64,000 bases of DNA, from contig CM069447.1 in assembly GCA_035610835.1 (NCBI GenBank), positions 60,209,048 through 60,273,047 on the forward strand, written 5' to 3'. The notes beneath the pieces are model-generated. The model was given only the letters and a program-made list of their open reading frames with translations, had not been told where the DNA came from and did not search any database. Source of the stretch: Ophiura sarsii (taxonomy: Eukaryota; Echinodermata; Ophiuroidea; Amphilepidida; Ophiuridae). Within the stretch, counting starts at the first letter, position 1. Each line of letters starts with the position of its first letter. The position numbers and the translations under genes are program-made. Positions 11,206-22,098 of this stretch are shown here, one piece after another.

Positions 11206-11965
11206 TGTTAGCGCGTAACGCGCGCATTATGTTCATGATTTTTATATTAGAAGTCTGTTTAAACCAAAGTACACCTTAATTATGCCACGATTCATGTAAA
11301 TATTAAAAAAATATCGCGTGCTACGCGCGCATGTTTCACAAACAGATAGTTGGGGGACATGGTGTGAAGTGAATCAGTATATAAAAGGCCTAGTTGCACC
11401 CCACTTGGGATATCAGGGGCGCATTCAAAATTAACGGCCGTTCGTGTCCATCGTCGTCTGCAAAGATAGAAAAATAGACATGGCAGGAGCGTGGCGTGTC
11501 CAAAGGAGGGGCAATGCACCCGCACCATTGACTATCACTTCTGGGAAATACATCCATCCGGGGAAATTAAAGGGTTTTATATACTTTATACTATCCAATT
11601 TCAAGGCGTCAGTGAGAGAATTGAAACCAAATTCGTATACAAATAATATGAAAAAAGTATGAAACAGTTATTTTCGTGCGCTACGCGTGCATGTCCAGAC
11701 ATATCATTCTAAAACCCCATTTCAAACCAAAATATCCATAACTGAGTGTATAGAAAGAAAGAAATTCGCGCCAACGCGCGCATGTTATCATGAACAGGTA
11801 ACCCAGCACTAAAGTCATTCGGGGAATTAGAGGGTTGCTTTCTACTTTATCCAATGTCAAGTTGTCAATCGAAGGAATCGAAACCTAATTCGTATAAAAT
11901 TGTATACAAGTATGAACACATTTGTACTCGCTACGCGCGCATATGTCAAGGAATATCATTTTATA
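11206..11965 (+). repeat. Dispersed GCTACGCGCGCATGT motif array
   Basis: Five related copies of a GCGCGC-containing phrase lie near 11213, 11315, 11675, 11768 and 11928 (for example GTGCTACGCGCGCATGT, GCGCTACGCGTGCATGT, CCAACGCGCGCATGT). Each is followed by similar AT-rich sequence (ATATCATTnTA, TTTAAACCAAA, ATACA). Spacing alternates roughly 100 and 160-360 bases, so this is a decayed tandem repeat, not an exact satellite. Confidence 0.6.
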
Positions 11966-12326
11966 AGTCTATTTAAAACAAAAATATACAACCTAGTGGC
12001 GTAGCCAAAGGGGTGTTATTGTCGGTTGTGTCGGGTTGAGATTGGCACCATTGTTTAATTTGACCACATGACAAGGGGAATCATGGACTTATGAACGACT
12101 GTTTTTAAAATATGAAAGTCCCCAACCCCAACCCCCTCCCGGGGCTTCGCCCCTGGACCCCACGCCAATTCCATGCCCCCAGGGTATAAATATAAATCTG
12201 AAAATTGTGTCGCTTTCCTCAGATACAATTCGGGGCCTTCACATGGATAATGTTAAAATCAAGCTGTATCAAGTTGTATGATGTGGGTGGGTTATTTTTG
12301 GTCAAGTATGGGTGGTCATCCAAAAG
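11966..12326. other. Non-coding stretch before gap
   Basis: No gene recognised. A GC-rich phrase (CCCCTCCCGGGGCTTCGCCCC, about 12132-12153) forms a small stem-loop. Confidence 0.35.
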
Positions 12327-12426
12327 NNNNNNNNNNNNNNNNNNNNNNNNNNNNNNNNNNNNNNNNNNNNNNNNNNNNNNNNNNNNNNNNNNNNNNNNNN
12401 NNNNNNNNNNNNNNNNNNNNNNNNNN
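12327..12426. other. Assembly gap (100 N)
   Basis: Exactly 100 N, the conventional placeholder for a scaffold gap of unknown size. Sequence on the right is a minisatellite, which probably caused the gap. Confidence 0.97.
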
Positions 12427-12437
12427 GGCAAATAAAA

Positions 12438-12945
12438 AACTACAAAAAATTCAAACATTTTACGAAAAACAAGATTAATTTAATCATTGTCAAAATATTT
12501 TTTTAAACAAAATACGAGAAACAAGATTTTTTTAAATTATGGCCAACATTTTTTGATAAAACTACAAAAAATCAAACATTTTACGAGAAACAAGTTTTTT
12601 TTAAAATTATTGCCACAAATATTTGTTTAACCCAATACGAGAAACAAGATTTTCTTTTAAATATGGCAAACAATTTTTTATACGAAACTACAAAAAATTC
12701 ATAACATTTCACGAGAAACAAGATTATTTTATTCATTGTCAAAATATTTTTTTAACAAAATACGAGAAACAAGATTTTTTAAAAATTATTGCCAACATAT
12801 TTTTTTTTATTATAAACCAAAAAAAATTCAAACATTTTACGCGAAACAAGATTTTATTTTTTAACAGTACAACTATTTTTCGAGAAACAATAAAAATTAT
12901 GTCCCAAACTGATTTTACAAATATTTTACGAGAAACAAACAAGAC
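12438..12945 (+). repeat. AT-rich minisatellite (ACGAGAAACAAGA)
   Basis: The core ACGAGAAACAAGA-TTTT recurs at least eight times (near 12512, 12580, 12637, 12710, 12761, 12839 as ACGCGAAACAAGA, 12880 and 12929). The copies are separated by AAATTATTGCCAACAT and ACTACAAAAAATTCAAACAT phrases at an uneven period of about 50-75 bases. The open frames here are by-products of the low-complexity repeat. Confidence 0.8.
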
Positions 12946-12961
12946 TGCCTGCCTGAGGCCC

Positions 12962-13435
12962 TTAAGGGTGCATACCACTATTACGCGCTAACGTGTGTTT
13001 CTATGGGAAAGATGCCTCGGGAAAACGGCAATATCTTGAGTTACCTTGCGACCCATTTAATGAAATCTTGGAATATTTATTAACACACATAGATCTTACC
13101 TGGGTCAAAAACTCAGATGGGGGTGACCGTTTACATTTTTCTATATTTCCCCCTTTATACGGAGTAGTATTTTTAACACGAAATTAGACCTTGTAGCCCG
13201 TTGTGACCAATGTGTATCCCTCCGCCAATATTTTCAAATAAAACAGTAGATGTATACTCTTTTCATTCGAATTATCTCAGGTACACTTCAGTGAACAAAT
13301 AAAGACCAAATTCAATCATTTTGAATGACATATCATGTCAATATTAATCATTCTTTCCGTTATTTAGGAACTACATTCGTGATCGCGATCGACGGAAGCT
13401 GGGCGTTGGACTGTAATAGTGGTGTGCACCCTTAA
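12962..13435. mobile_element. TTAA-flanked MITE, copy 1
   Basis: The ends are TTAAGGGTGCATACCACTAT and, inverted at the right end, ATAGTGGTGTGCACCCTTAA. If TTAA (12962-12965 and 13432-13435) is the target duplication, the element proper begins GGGTGCATACC. TTAA duplication is characteristic of piggyBac-type transposons. At 474 bp with no transposase it is non-autonomous. It is essentially identical to the copy at 14511. Confidence 0.75.
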
Positions 13436-14510
13436 AGAGACCCATTTTCATCCAATTTCAGAAATCATTATTACATATTAAAGAGCAGAAAATTTCAAAT
13501 TAAATGGTAAATTTGTATTCGATTTGGATACTCCGTTTGGTAAATACAACATGTACAAAAAGCTACATACCCACTTGAAATTCATAAAAACCCTTAATTC
13601 TTGTCATATTTTGGGATTCCCAGATATCAATTTTCACTTTTACAACGAAGGCCCGCGTTTCTTGATCTTATTGAATGTTAAAAAGATGCATGCTTCATCT
13701 TCTTGATACACCACTCTTACTATAACATAGCAAAGCATGTTCATTCATTTATTAGTCATGATATACTTGCAATAATTGTCACCAATATACCGGGGGAAAG
13801 GAAGTACACGTTCATGTAAATGCACGAAGCCACACATTATTGGTTAATATTCATGATTTTTAATTCAATCGTCGTATAGTCCTACATGTATATATATAAA
13901 TTTTAGATATCACTAAGTATATTTTCAAACAAAACTATTTGTATCATAAGATTGCCTACATTTGCCTAACCACTCCACAAAGTTGTATTGATCCAAAACT
14001 CTCACGAAATATGTCAGTAGGCCTAAGACCTACAGGTCAAAACTATCAATATTTTGATTTCTGGTGCATTGTGCCCCGGTATCCCCTATTTCCCCCCCCC
14101 CCCCCCCACGCCCGTGGAACTGATTTTCTGAGTCATTATGCTTATAGGATTGTTTTGACGTCAATGGATGTTATATGTTTTGTTTGTAAACTAAATAAAA
14201 ATACTGAGTTTTCACACACAATCTCGCTCACTGGTATCTTTAAATATGATGGTCCGACAATAACAAATTGCAATTGTCCGAAATTGCAACGGTCAGGCGC
14301 GCACACGACTGACTTTGCCCGTTGGGCCCGTATTGTGACAATTTCGCCCTTTAATGAATGAAAAAGTCAAATTTAATAATGTCAAGTGTTGCGATTATTA
14401 CTTCAAATGTATTTTCAAAATATAAAACTAACATAAAATGCTACACAAACCAAGTTTTGCAACCACAAAGCCCGTATCGCCTGGTTTTAAAGACTATATC
14501 TGTGCGCCCT
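13436..14510. other. Non-coding stretch between twin MITEs
   Basis: No credible gene. A 16-C run lies at 14092-14107. The longest open frame crosses that homopolymer and has no recognisable domain. Confidence 0.45.
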
Positions 14511-14984
14511 TTAAGGGTGCATACCACTATTACGCGCTAACGTGTGTTTCTATGGGAAAGATGCCTCGGGAAAACGGCAATATCTTGAGTTACCTTGCGA
14601 CCCATTTAATGAAATCTTGGAATATTTATTAACACACATAGATCTTACCTGGGTCAAAAACTCAGATGGGGGTGACCGTTTACATTTTTCTATATTTCCC
14701 CCTTTATACGGAGTAGTATTTTTAACACGAAATTAGACCTTGTAGCCCGTTGTGACCAATGTGTATCCCTCCGCCAATATTTTCAAATAAAACAGTAGAT
14801 GTATACTCTTTTCATTCGAATTATCTCAGGTACACTTCAGTGAACAAATAAAGACCAAATTCAATCATTTTGAATGACATATCATGTCAATATTAATCAT
14901 TCTTTCCGTTATTTAGGAACTACATTCGTGATCGCGATCGACGGAAGCTGGGCGTTGGACTGTAATAGTGGTGTGCACCCTTAA
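14511..14984. mobile_element. TTAA-flanked MITE, copy 2
   Basis: Same 474-bp element as at 12962, in the same orientation, offset by 1549 bases, with TTAA at 14511-14514 and 14981-14984. Flanking sequence outside the TTAA differs from copy 1 (GCGCCCT left, ACACGG right). This supports two separate insertions of one young element rather than a block duplication. Confidence 0.75.
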
Positions 14985-15050
14985 ACACGGTTTTGCCCTT
15001 AACGAGTTTTGAGACCTTTTTGACCCTGTCGGCGGCTCGGCGCAGATTAG

Positions 15051-15470
15051 GTCATAAAGGTGTGAAGTATTATGGCCCGCCAAAAGGGTCAAAAAGGTCA
15101 AAATTATGATAAAGGGCTCAAATACACGTTCAAGGTGTAAAATGTTGATTAAGGCGTCAAATACAGATAAGATCTCAAACGTTCATAAAGGGGTGGTCAA
15201 ACAGATAAAGGTGTCAAATGTTAATAAAGGTGTCAAATGGTAATTAAGGTGTCAAATGTTAATAAAGGTGTCAAATACAAATAAAGGTCTCAAATGATGA
15301 GTAAGGGCTCAAATACACGTTAAGGTCTCAAATGTTGATAAAGGGGTCAAATACACGTTCGTTAATGTGTCAGATGTTGACTCCTTTGTCAACATTTGAC
15401 ACCTTAACGTGTATTTGAACCCTTAATCATCATTTGAGACCTTTATTTGTATTTGACACCTTTTTGACCT
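15051..15470. repeat. Decayed minisatellite with fold-back end
   Basis: From about 15100 to 15375 the phrase AAAGGTGTCAAATnnTnAAT recurs every 20-35 bases. From about 15385 to 15470 the complementary phrases appear (ATTTGACACCTT, ATTTGAGACCTTTATTTGTA), so the array turns back on itself. Variants GGGCTCAAATACACGTT and GGTCTCAAAT alternate with GTGTCAAATGTT. Confidence 0.7.
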
Positions 15471-15766
15471 AAATGGCCGCCCATACTATTCATAAAGCCA
15501 CACTATCATGAATAGCATTTTATATTGGAGCGCAAATAATCATGATAATAACATCTATAAAAGTACCGCTGTTTCATCATTGGTCAAAATGGGTTCCTCT
15601 AACGCCCAATGGACGAGGTCCAAAATCGATACCGATGCGCCAGAGTTTATGAATCTACTATAGTCGTTAATTTCAAGTACCGCCCCCCCCCCCCCCCCCC
15701 CCCCCCCCCGGGCCAAAATGGTGATAGCTTCTCTGCGGCGTGACAATGTTCATAATTGTAAGTACT
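15471..15766. other. Non-coding stretch with 27-C homopolymer
   Basis: A run of 27 C occupies 15683-15709. No gene is supported. The run is a likely site of sequencing length error. Confidence 0.7.
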
Positions 15767-15769
15767 TTA

Positions 15770-16438
15770 GGCTGAGTTCACATAGGAGTATACTATTCGG
15801 GTATACGGTGCACGTTTTGCAGGGCACGCGTATCAAACAATGTTATTTCATAATACCGGGTCACATAAGACGGCACTATTCGAAAAGGCCGTATACCTGT
15901 GTAAAGTGTAGTATAGTATAGTATACCGGAATCGTGCGTGTTCGATTTTCGTGCACCGTATACCTTCCTGTTTGGATGTGGCGAGCTGCAATTCGTGTGT
16001 ACAGACGTTCCGAATTTCCCCTATCACGATTTATAAACAATTTATTGCTTAGAAGAGGGTAAGTTAGAACAATAGGACAATAGGACTCCTTTGTACTATA
16101 CTTTTTCGGAATCCTTGTGCTCAGCCGAACAATTTGGTGTGCTTTTTAGCTTAATTAAAGCCATTTGAATTTTTGGCCCAGTATGGCGGCCATTTTGGAA
16201 TATTTGCTATAAAAGAACGTTCCCGTCACTTTTGAGAAATGCATGGGACCTCAATTTCTTTTAAAATGTTCTAGATAACAAGTTCACTAAGACACTAAGG
16301 TAATGACTCTACTACGAGTAGGGCTCGCGTGCTGCCCTATCATGACTCGCCGTGCCCGTATAGCGTATAGCGAATACCGAATAGCGTATAGCGAATACCG
16401 TCTACCATGATACCGTATACTCCTATGTGAACCCAGCC
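15770..16438. mobile_element. TTA-flanked MITE (Harbinger-like)
   Basis: The terminal inverted repeats begin GGCTGAGTTCACATAGGAGT (left) and, at the right end, read GGCTGGGTTCACATAGGAGT on the complementary strand. TTA flanks both sides (15767-15769, 16439-16441). A 3-bp TTA duplication with GGC-starting TIRs fits PIF/Harbinger. The 669-bp interior has GTATAGCGAATACC and GTATAGTATA repeats in both halves and no transposase. Confidence 0.78.
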
Positions 16439-16445
16439 TTACAAA

Positions 16446-16913
16446 TAAAGTGCTCAACAAAAGAAAGTCATACACTTTGTTTAGGTCCTTTAAAGTAACT
16501 TCCGATTATTTTTTGACCAAACAAACTCGATAGACATTTGGATGAATCTTTCCGGCACAATGAATCTTTCCGGGAAGAAAAGACCACATTTTACCTGTTC
16601 ATAATCAAATAGCCCGCTCGCTCAGGCACGACGTGATCAATATCCATTTTATTACCGGCCATTTAAGTGCCACGCACAGCATTTTCTCGCGGCTTGCGTG
16701 CGTTGAAAATGTGACTTTTGAAAAGAGACTAATTTTCTTCAAATGGTGCTAATCATGGTTTATCTTTGTTGTTAGGTGGCAACTTTGGTATCAAATTGTG
16801 CCGGAAAGATTCATCCAAATGTCTATCTAGTCTGTTTAATCATGAAAAGATCGAAAATTACTCTAAAGGACCTAAACAAAGTGTATGACTTTCTTTTGTT
16901 GAGCACTTTACAT
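16446..16913. mobile_element. Fold-back element with ~110-bp arms
   Basis: Left arm 16449-16563 (AGTGCTCAACAAAAGAAAGT onward, ending GATGAATCTTTCCGGCACAA) pairs with right arm 16797-16911 as an imperfect reverse complement. The spacer of about 230 bases has no gene. It directly abuts the TTA-flanked MITE, which may have inserted near its left end. Confidence 0.65.
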
Positions 16914-17378
16914 TCAGTGTTGCTATACCCATGCGCCCAACTGTACGCCAACTTGGCGAATTCCGGGCCGGTGCGAATTCGGCCGATAAAATATTTACAA
17001 TTATGCAAAATAAAAGTAAAATAATATAAAATCATAAAATATGGAAACAATATACAGAAGTATACAGAAATATAAATGTTAATAACAATCATAAAGAATA
17101 AAGATCGAAATTAATGTTTCAAGAACGCATGCAGACCGCTTTTCCTCAATGTTGGGCGCGTTTTGTGTATGAGTCAATTTCGTCGGCTCGAGTATCAGAC
17201 TATTGACCAGGGATACTATTAATTTTGGGATAGGAAAGTCCTATACTAACCCTTACAGCCCCGGATCCCATGAAATCCCATTTCCCAGCCTCCTGGTTCC
17301 ACCTGGCGCTGAGGTTTTTGTGTGAAATAATGGCCCCGGGCTATATAGCTGGGCGAATACACTCATCCAGCACAGCTT
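16914..17378. other. Non-coding stretch
   Basis: No supported gene. An AT-rich ATACAGAAGTATACAGAAATA tract lies near 17050. Confidence 0.35.
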
Positions 17379-17450
17379 CCCCCGTGGCGCAGTTGGTAGA
17401 GTGTTCGCCCGCCAACCGAGAGGTCGTGGGTTCAAACCCCGGGGCGTGGC
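17379..17450 (+). mobile_element. tRNA-derived SINE head / tRNA pseudogene
   Basis: A Pol III A box (TGGCGCAGTTGG, 17385-17396) and B box (GGTTCAAACCC, 17429-17439) lie at tRNA-like spacing. The T-stem and acceptor pairs are poor, so this is a tRNA-derived SINE or pseudogene rather than a working tRNA. It differs from the SINE at 7838, so at least two SINE families are present. Confidence 0.6.
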
Positions 17451-17616
17451 ACCTCTTGTTGTGTGTGCTTTTTTCGCTTGAAAAAAAATTCGTTGGAAAA
17501 TCCACCGGGTGGGTTAGGGTTTTAAGGAACGATTTTTTTCCTTCTTTTTAATTTTCACTTTTTTTTCTCTAATTTTACCCCTTGAAAAAAAGATTTATCA
17601 AATTAGATTCCAAAAT

Positions 17617-18020
17617 GAAAGTTACTTTTATGTTGCTCAGTATCACCCCTCCATTGCCCCTAATCAGGTGCATACATGACATTATTTTACCCATGACTCC
17701 CAAGTTGTGCACCGTACAACTATGCAGGACTGCCGAATTTGATCCGATCAGGTTGTCTGAGATTTGCGGTTTGTGTAAAACTTAAATCACCTTTTTTATA
17801 GCATAGAATAACAGTGTTTTCAATAGGCTTACTTACAAAAATACGTCAAGATGGGTCAACTTAAAGGCAACAATTGGATCGAAACACACCCAATCTGGTT
17901 GAAAAAACCTTGTTTACAATATTCGTCTGCTACACTCTTTCAAAACATCTGATATCTTACCTAATTATATTAATATATACAAGGTCAAGGGTCAAATCAC
18001 GCCAAATTGCCTTGAGGAAA
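17617..18020 (+). repeat. Dispersed repeat R1, uninterrupted copy
   Basis: Begins GAAAGTTACTTTTATGTTGC and runs through ATTGGATCGAAACACACCCA to CGCCAAATTGCCTT. The same order of blocks occurs at 19052-19172 plus 20210-20412, where it is split by another element. No coding function is seen. Confidence 0.7.
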
Positions 18021-18600
18021 TTGATATTGTGCTGAATGTACTTCAAATGTACCGGAATAGTTATCTTGAACCATTTGGGACATTTTGTGACCATTTTAAT
18101 GATATTTCCATGTCGTTATTATTATTTTATGAGTGGAAATTGTCATGCATGGATACTTGCTATCTACTGAAGATTGCAAAATTAACATAGCAATATTACA
18201 ATTTGTGAGGACAGCTTCCATCCTTTTTAAAATAAATACTTGTCAGGACAGCAGTCATCCTTTTGAAAGAAATTCTTATTGTCTAGGTGTTTTTTTTACT
18301 GAAAGGAGGATACATGCACTGGGTTGTTGTACAAACATCCAAAATGATAACGTTGGTGACACTCCCCACCAATGTTCAAATTTGATTAAATCCATATCTA
18401 CAAAATAACATAGCAGATGTACCCTTCCAGGCTTTGTTTACCATTTAACTTACTTGTTAAATGGTTTTCCTCCAGAATACAGGTATTATACACAATACCT
18501 TCATGAATGTGACCCTCACATCTTGAAACATAAGCTTAACTTAGTATCACAGCATAAGCTCGAGGCCTACTCCATCCATCATCCATGCATGGAATAAAAG
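18021..18600. other. Non-coding stretch
   Basis: No gene recognised. The open frame at 18133-18408 has no domain signature. Confidence 0.4.
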
Positions 18601-18990
18601 TAAACTGCTCACAAAAAGTATCGAAACACTTAGAAATGATCCAATATATAACGGCTCGAAAGGGTATGCATTATTCGAAGCAAATAACCAAGTGCATAAT
18701 TTTGTTCTGCGTATTTTGACACCTCGATCGATGAGATACGAGGTTGCGGAGCGGAGTTATTGTCATTTCATTGGTTCTATAGGATGAGTGTCACTTTTGA
18801 AACTGGACCCACGATCATTGAAATGACAATAACTCCGCTCCGCAACCTCGTATCTCAACGATCGAGGTGTCAAAATACGCAGAACAAAATTATGCACTTG
18901 GTTATTTGCTTCGATTAATACAATACCCTTTCGAGCCGTTATATATTGGATCATTTCTATGTGTTTCGATACTTTTTGTGAGCAGTTTAT
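18601..18990. mobile_element. 390-bp fold-back MITE, ~170-bp arms
   Basis: Left arm 18601-18770 and right arm 18819-18990 are near-perfect reverse complements. Both contain CTCCGCAACCTCGTATCTCA or its complement, and the outer ends read TAAACTGCTCACAAAAAGTA. The 48-base spacer has no features. Small differences (ATTATTCGAAGC versus TTAATCGAAGC) show some age. A transcript would form a long hairpin. Confidence 0.85.
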
Positions 18991-19051
18991 TTATTTATAA
19001 GCTTACTTCATAGATTGTTTCAAAGTAGGCCAAATGTTACTCAAAGCTTCA

Positions 19052-20412
19052 TTGAAAGTTACTTTTATGTTGCTCAGTATCACCCCCACCCATTGCCCCT
19101 AATCAGGTGTATACGATCCAATCAGGTTGTCTGAGATTTGCGGCTTGTGTAAAATATCACTTTTTTTCCTCTGTACAGCGTGTCCCAAAAATCTGCAGAG
19201 GTTGTAACTTAAAAAATAGAAAACGTAGTAAATATACCTGGCCTTTATAGGTGAAAATGTGAGACCAATCAAATCCTAACTTTTTGAAATACAAAGCTTT
19301 AAAAAGTGCGTGGTTAGAACCCGTTTCTTCCAATTTAGCAATTAACCAATATAATGCCTTGCATCTGTGTTGTGTGCAAGTTTTTCCTGCATCATGTGTA
19401 TGCTGTTTATTCTCCGTAATATCCTATGTTTGGTAGAAAAGGGTTAAATTTGAGGTATTCTGGATTACTATTCGATATCAGAAATACCCATTGAAGTAAC
19501 CTATTTTGTTGAAAATATACAAAAACAGAGCAATTGGTACCTTGATACCATGCCTGGATATAGCACCCGCCCACCTGACTATAGCCGCCAATAGCGGGTA
19601 ATATTTGTGTTGGGGGAAAAAGTACCCTGGCGACCGACTGGCATGACTGGCGGGTAAACAATTTCAAACTCACGGTGTAAGTGTGAGAGTTATATTGTTA
19701 CCTGTCCGATCCTGACTGGCTGATTGAAACAAATCTGAAGTTCCGGCCCTGGCCCTGCCTCTAATTCCTAATTGATGAGATGACTGACTTAACGGCTAGT
19801 TTCTAATTTCGAAGAAATGGTTCTTGAACTGCTTCCAAGATGGCAGTGTCTCAGAAGGTTATTTATTTATTTTTCTAACAAAAATCATAGGTATTTACAC
19901 TTTTTATCCCCTCTTTTTTCCTGAGTAAGTCATTGTTATAAAGTCAAAGGCAAGACTTTGATGACGTCAGTACAATGCGCAAATGCAACGCATGGACGGT
20001 TCATGGCCGAAATCGGAAAGAACGGGTTCTGACCATACTATATTCAAAGCTATTTCTAAAACCTTGCATCCGATTGGTGTTATAATTTTACCAAATAATG
20101 TCAGATATACCGTATTTACTGTTATATTCTTAAACATAAAGCAGCTACGTTTCCCATATTTTAAGTTATAAGCTCTGCAAGTTTTAGACCAGTTTGTGGA
20201 GCACGCTGTAGCATAGAATTACAGTGTTTCCAATAGGCTTATTTACAAAACACGTCAAGATGAGTCAACAATTGGATCGAAACACACCCAATCTGGTTGA
20301 AAAATCCTTGTAAATAGATTTTGGCCGATTTTTCTGCTTTAAAACATCTGATAGCTGACCTAATTAGATTGATATACAGGGTCAAGGGTCAAATCTCGCC
20401 AAATTGCCTTAA
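19052..20412 (+). repeat. Dispersed repeat R1, split copy
   Basis: Matches the repeat at 17617-18020 in two blocks, 19052-19172 and 20210-20412, in the same orientation. The gap between blocks is the TA-flanked element at 19176-20208. The copies differ by scattered substitutions and small deletions. Confidence 0.7.
19176..20208. mobile_element. TA-flanked DNA transposon remnant
   Basis: The element starts CAGCGTGTCCCAAAAATCTG and ends CACGCTG, giving short inverted ends, with TA on each side (19174-19175, 20209-20210). It interrupts repeat R1, which defines both borders independently. TA duplication and CAGnGTGTCCC ends suggest the Tc1/mariner superfamily. No transposase frame remains in 1033 bp. 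Confidence 0.65.
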
Positions 20413-20870
20413 GGGATCACATCACTATATCCATAGGGATATGTACAAAAACACTGACATACAAATCTGTTTTAGACCACTAAATTGCGAAATAGGACCT
20501 TGTAGAGTGATTTTTTCTTAAAGATAATCACATTTTCTCACCAAAAAGTGAAGAAAATAGGTAGGTGAGCCTGTTCATTTTCCAAAATACGCCCATGGAG
20601 TTGACTATCTCTCAGACAGGCTTGAAAATGTCGCCGTAATAGCCAATGTTTCCAGTAATTTGAAAGATCACCCAAAATGTACCTAGATGATATTCACAGG
20701 TTATAGTCAGAGTGCATGTACATTAATCATTTAATCAAAACTCATAGGAATTTACGCAATTGTATAATTACTGTCAAGTCTTTTAAAATTGAGGATGTTG
20801 TGATGCATACTTTCTAGCTTTAAACACCGACTTAGGGTAGGGGAAACCCCATTTAGTGTAGTGCACCCTT
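20413..20870. other. Non-coding stretch
   Basis: No gene or clear repeat recognised. Confidence 0.4.
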
Positions 20871-21060
20871 GGGACGGGTTATAAGCTATAAATGGCCCAA
20901 AACCGTACAAAATTGACTAAGATACGAGGGGAACAAGACCAAATCCAGGGCTTTTGCAGACTATTTCTACTAGGCGGGCCCTGTTTGTTTATCTCTATGC
21001 GTACAGCAACCATGCATTTGGCGCGCGTATCACATAACGCGTCATAGTGCGTCATGAAAT
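20871..21060 (-). repeat. Dispersed repeat R2, reverse copy
   Basis: About 90 bases at 20871-20960 are the reverse complement of 31655-31740 and 32748-32835. Shared phrases include GTACGGTTTT, CATTTATAGCTTATAA and CCTGGATTT. The neighbouring GC-rich GCGTCATAGTGCGTCATG resembles the TGCGTGGGCGCG sequence beside the other copies. Confidence 0.65.
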
Positions 21061-21285
21061 TAGACGTGTACACTCGCACGGGTGGGAAACGAATAATGGG
21101 GGAATGGACCCACGTCACATGAGGTTGAACTCGCGTAAAGTACGCCTGCTCAACCTCACCCAAAAACGGTACCTGGGTTCTCTGTTGTGCGCACTACGTC
21201 ATCTCGACCTCAAGGCTCTGATTGGTTGGTGCTCAAACGTGAGAACTGAAAAACTCATGAGCTTTTCCACGCACTATCACGCCCC

Positions 21286-21347
21286 ACTGCGTCGGTGGTT
21301 ACGGCGCAGCGGGAGCACTGCGTTGGTGGATACGGCGCAGCGTGACG
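21286..21347 (+). repeat. 31-bp GC-rich tandem pair
   Basis: ACTGCGTCGGTGG-TTACGGCGCAGCG is repeated as ACTGCGTTGGTGG-ATACGGCGCAGCG with a 31-base offset. It lies inside a GC-rich island unlike its AT-rich surroundings. Confidence 0.8.
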
Positions 21348-22098
21348 ATCGTTAAAAAGGCTTCAGTTTAAATTTGACCAATCGGGTGCTTTGGTGTTGT
21401 TGGTTGGCAGTATTTTGTGAGTTCAAGCATGCGTGCGCAGACTGATCGAAGTGCGTCCACGTATGTAGAACTGTGGCCAGGAGATTATGTGCCGTAGGTC
21501 CATACGCTCTGCTACGGGAGATGGTTAAGGTTAGGCCTTGGGTAGATACACAATGATCGTGAGGTGGGAGTGGGGGTGTTATGAAGTTATATGGTTAGGG
21601 AGGTTACTAATGAAGAAACGTGGAATAACCAAGGGCCATGAGGTAATGAAATACTGTGGATGCTGATAAGAACAAAACATGGTAGATCCCAGAGTCCTGA
21701 TTATTTACGAGATTTAAATGATACTATTAAATTGCGTACTGGGAGGGTCACGACTCACGAGGTGTAACAGTAATGATCAATAGTGTGGTTTCTTAAAAGT
21801 ATAAACCACGGGATATAGCTTGGGGCAAATACTGGAAGCCCTCAATTTCAGATCAGAATGACCTGTATATTTACTAATGTTGGGAAGAGTAAATGACGGA
21901 AAATATTCAATTTTAGGTCAGAAAATAGGGTTAGGTCTATTACAATGTATACTATCGTATGTCAAAAGTTGGTTTTAAAAAAAAGGTTTACACTCTGTAT
22001 ATTGATAGAAAATTCACAGATTTTGATTCAAATCCACATAACTTATATTTAAAAACCTATTACTACAAGGATACCAGATGTAAATACCATGTGATATT
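21348..22098. other. Non-coding stretch
   Basis: No supported gene or clear repeat. Confidence 0.4.

Noticed and set aside
12205..12506. Open frames spanning the N gap
   Set aside because: They exist only because N codons are not stops.
13939..14361. 140-codon open frame as a protein gene
   Set aside because: It runs through a C homopolymer, lacks domain features and lies between MITEs.
17379..17450. Functional tRNA gene
   Set aside because: Promoter boxes are good, but the T and acceptor stems are poor. Treated as SINE or pseudogene.
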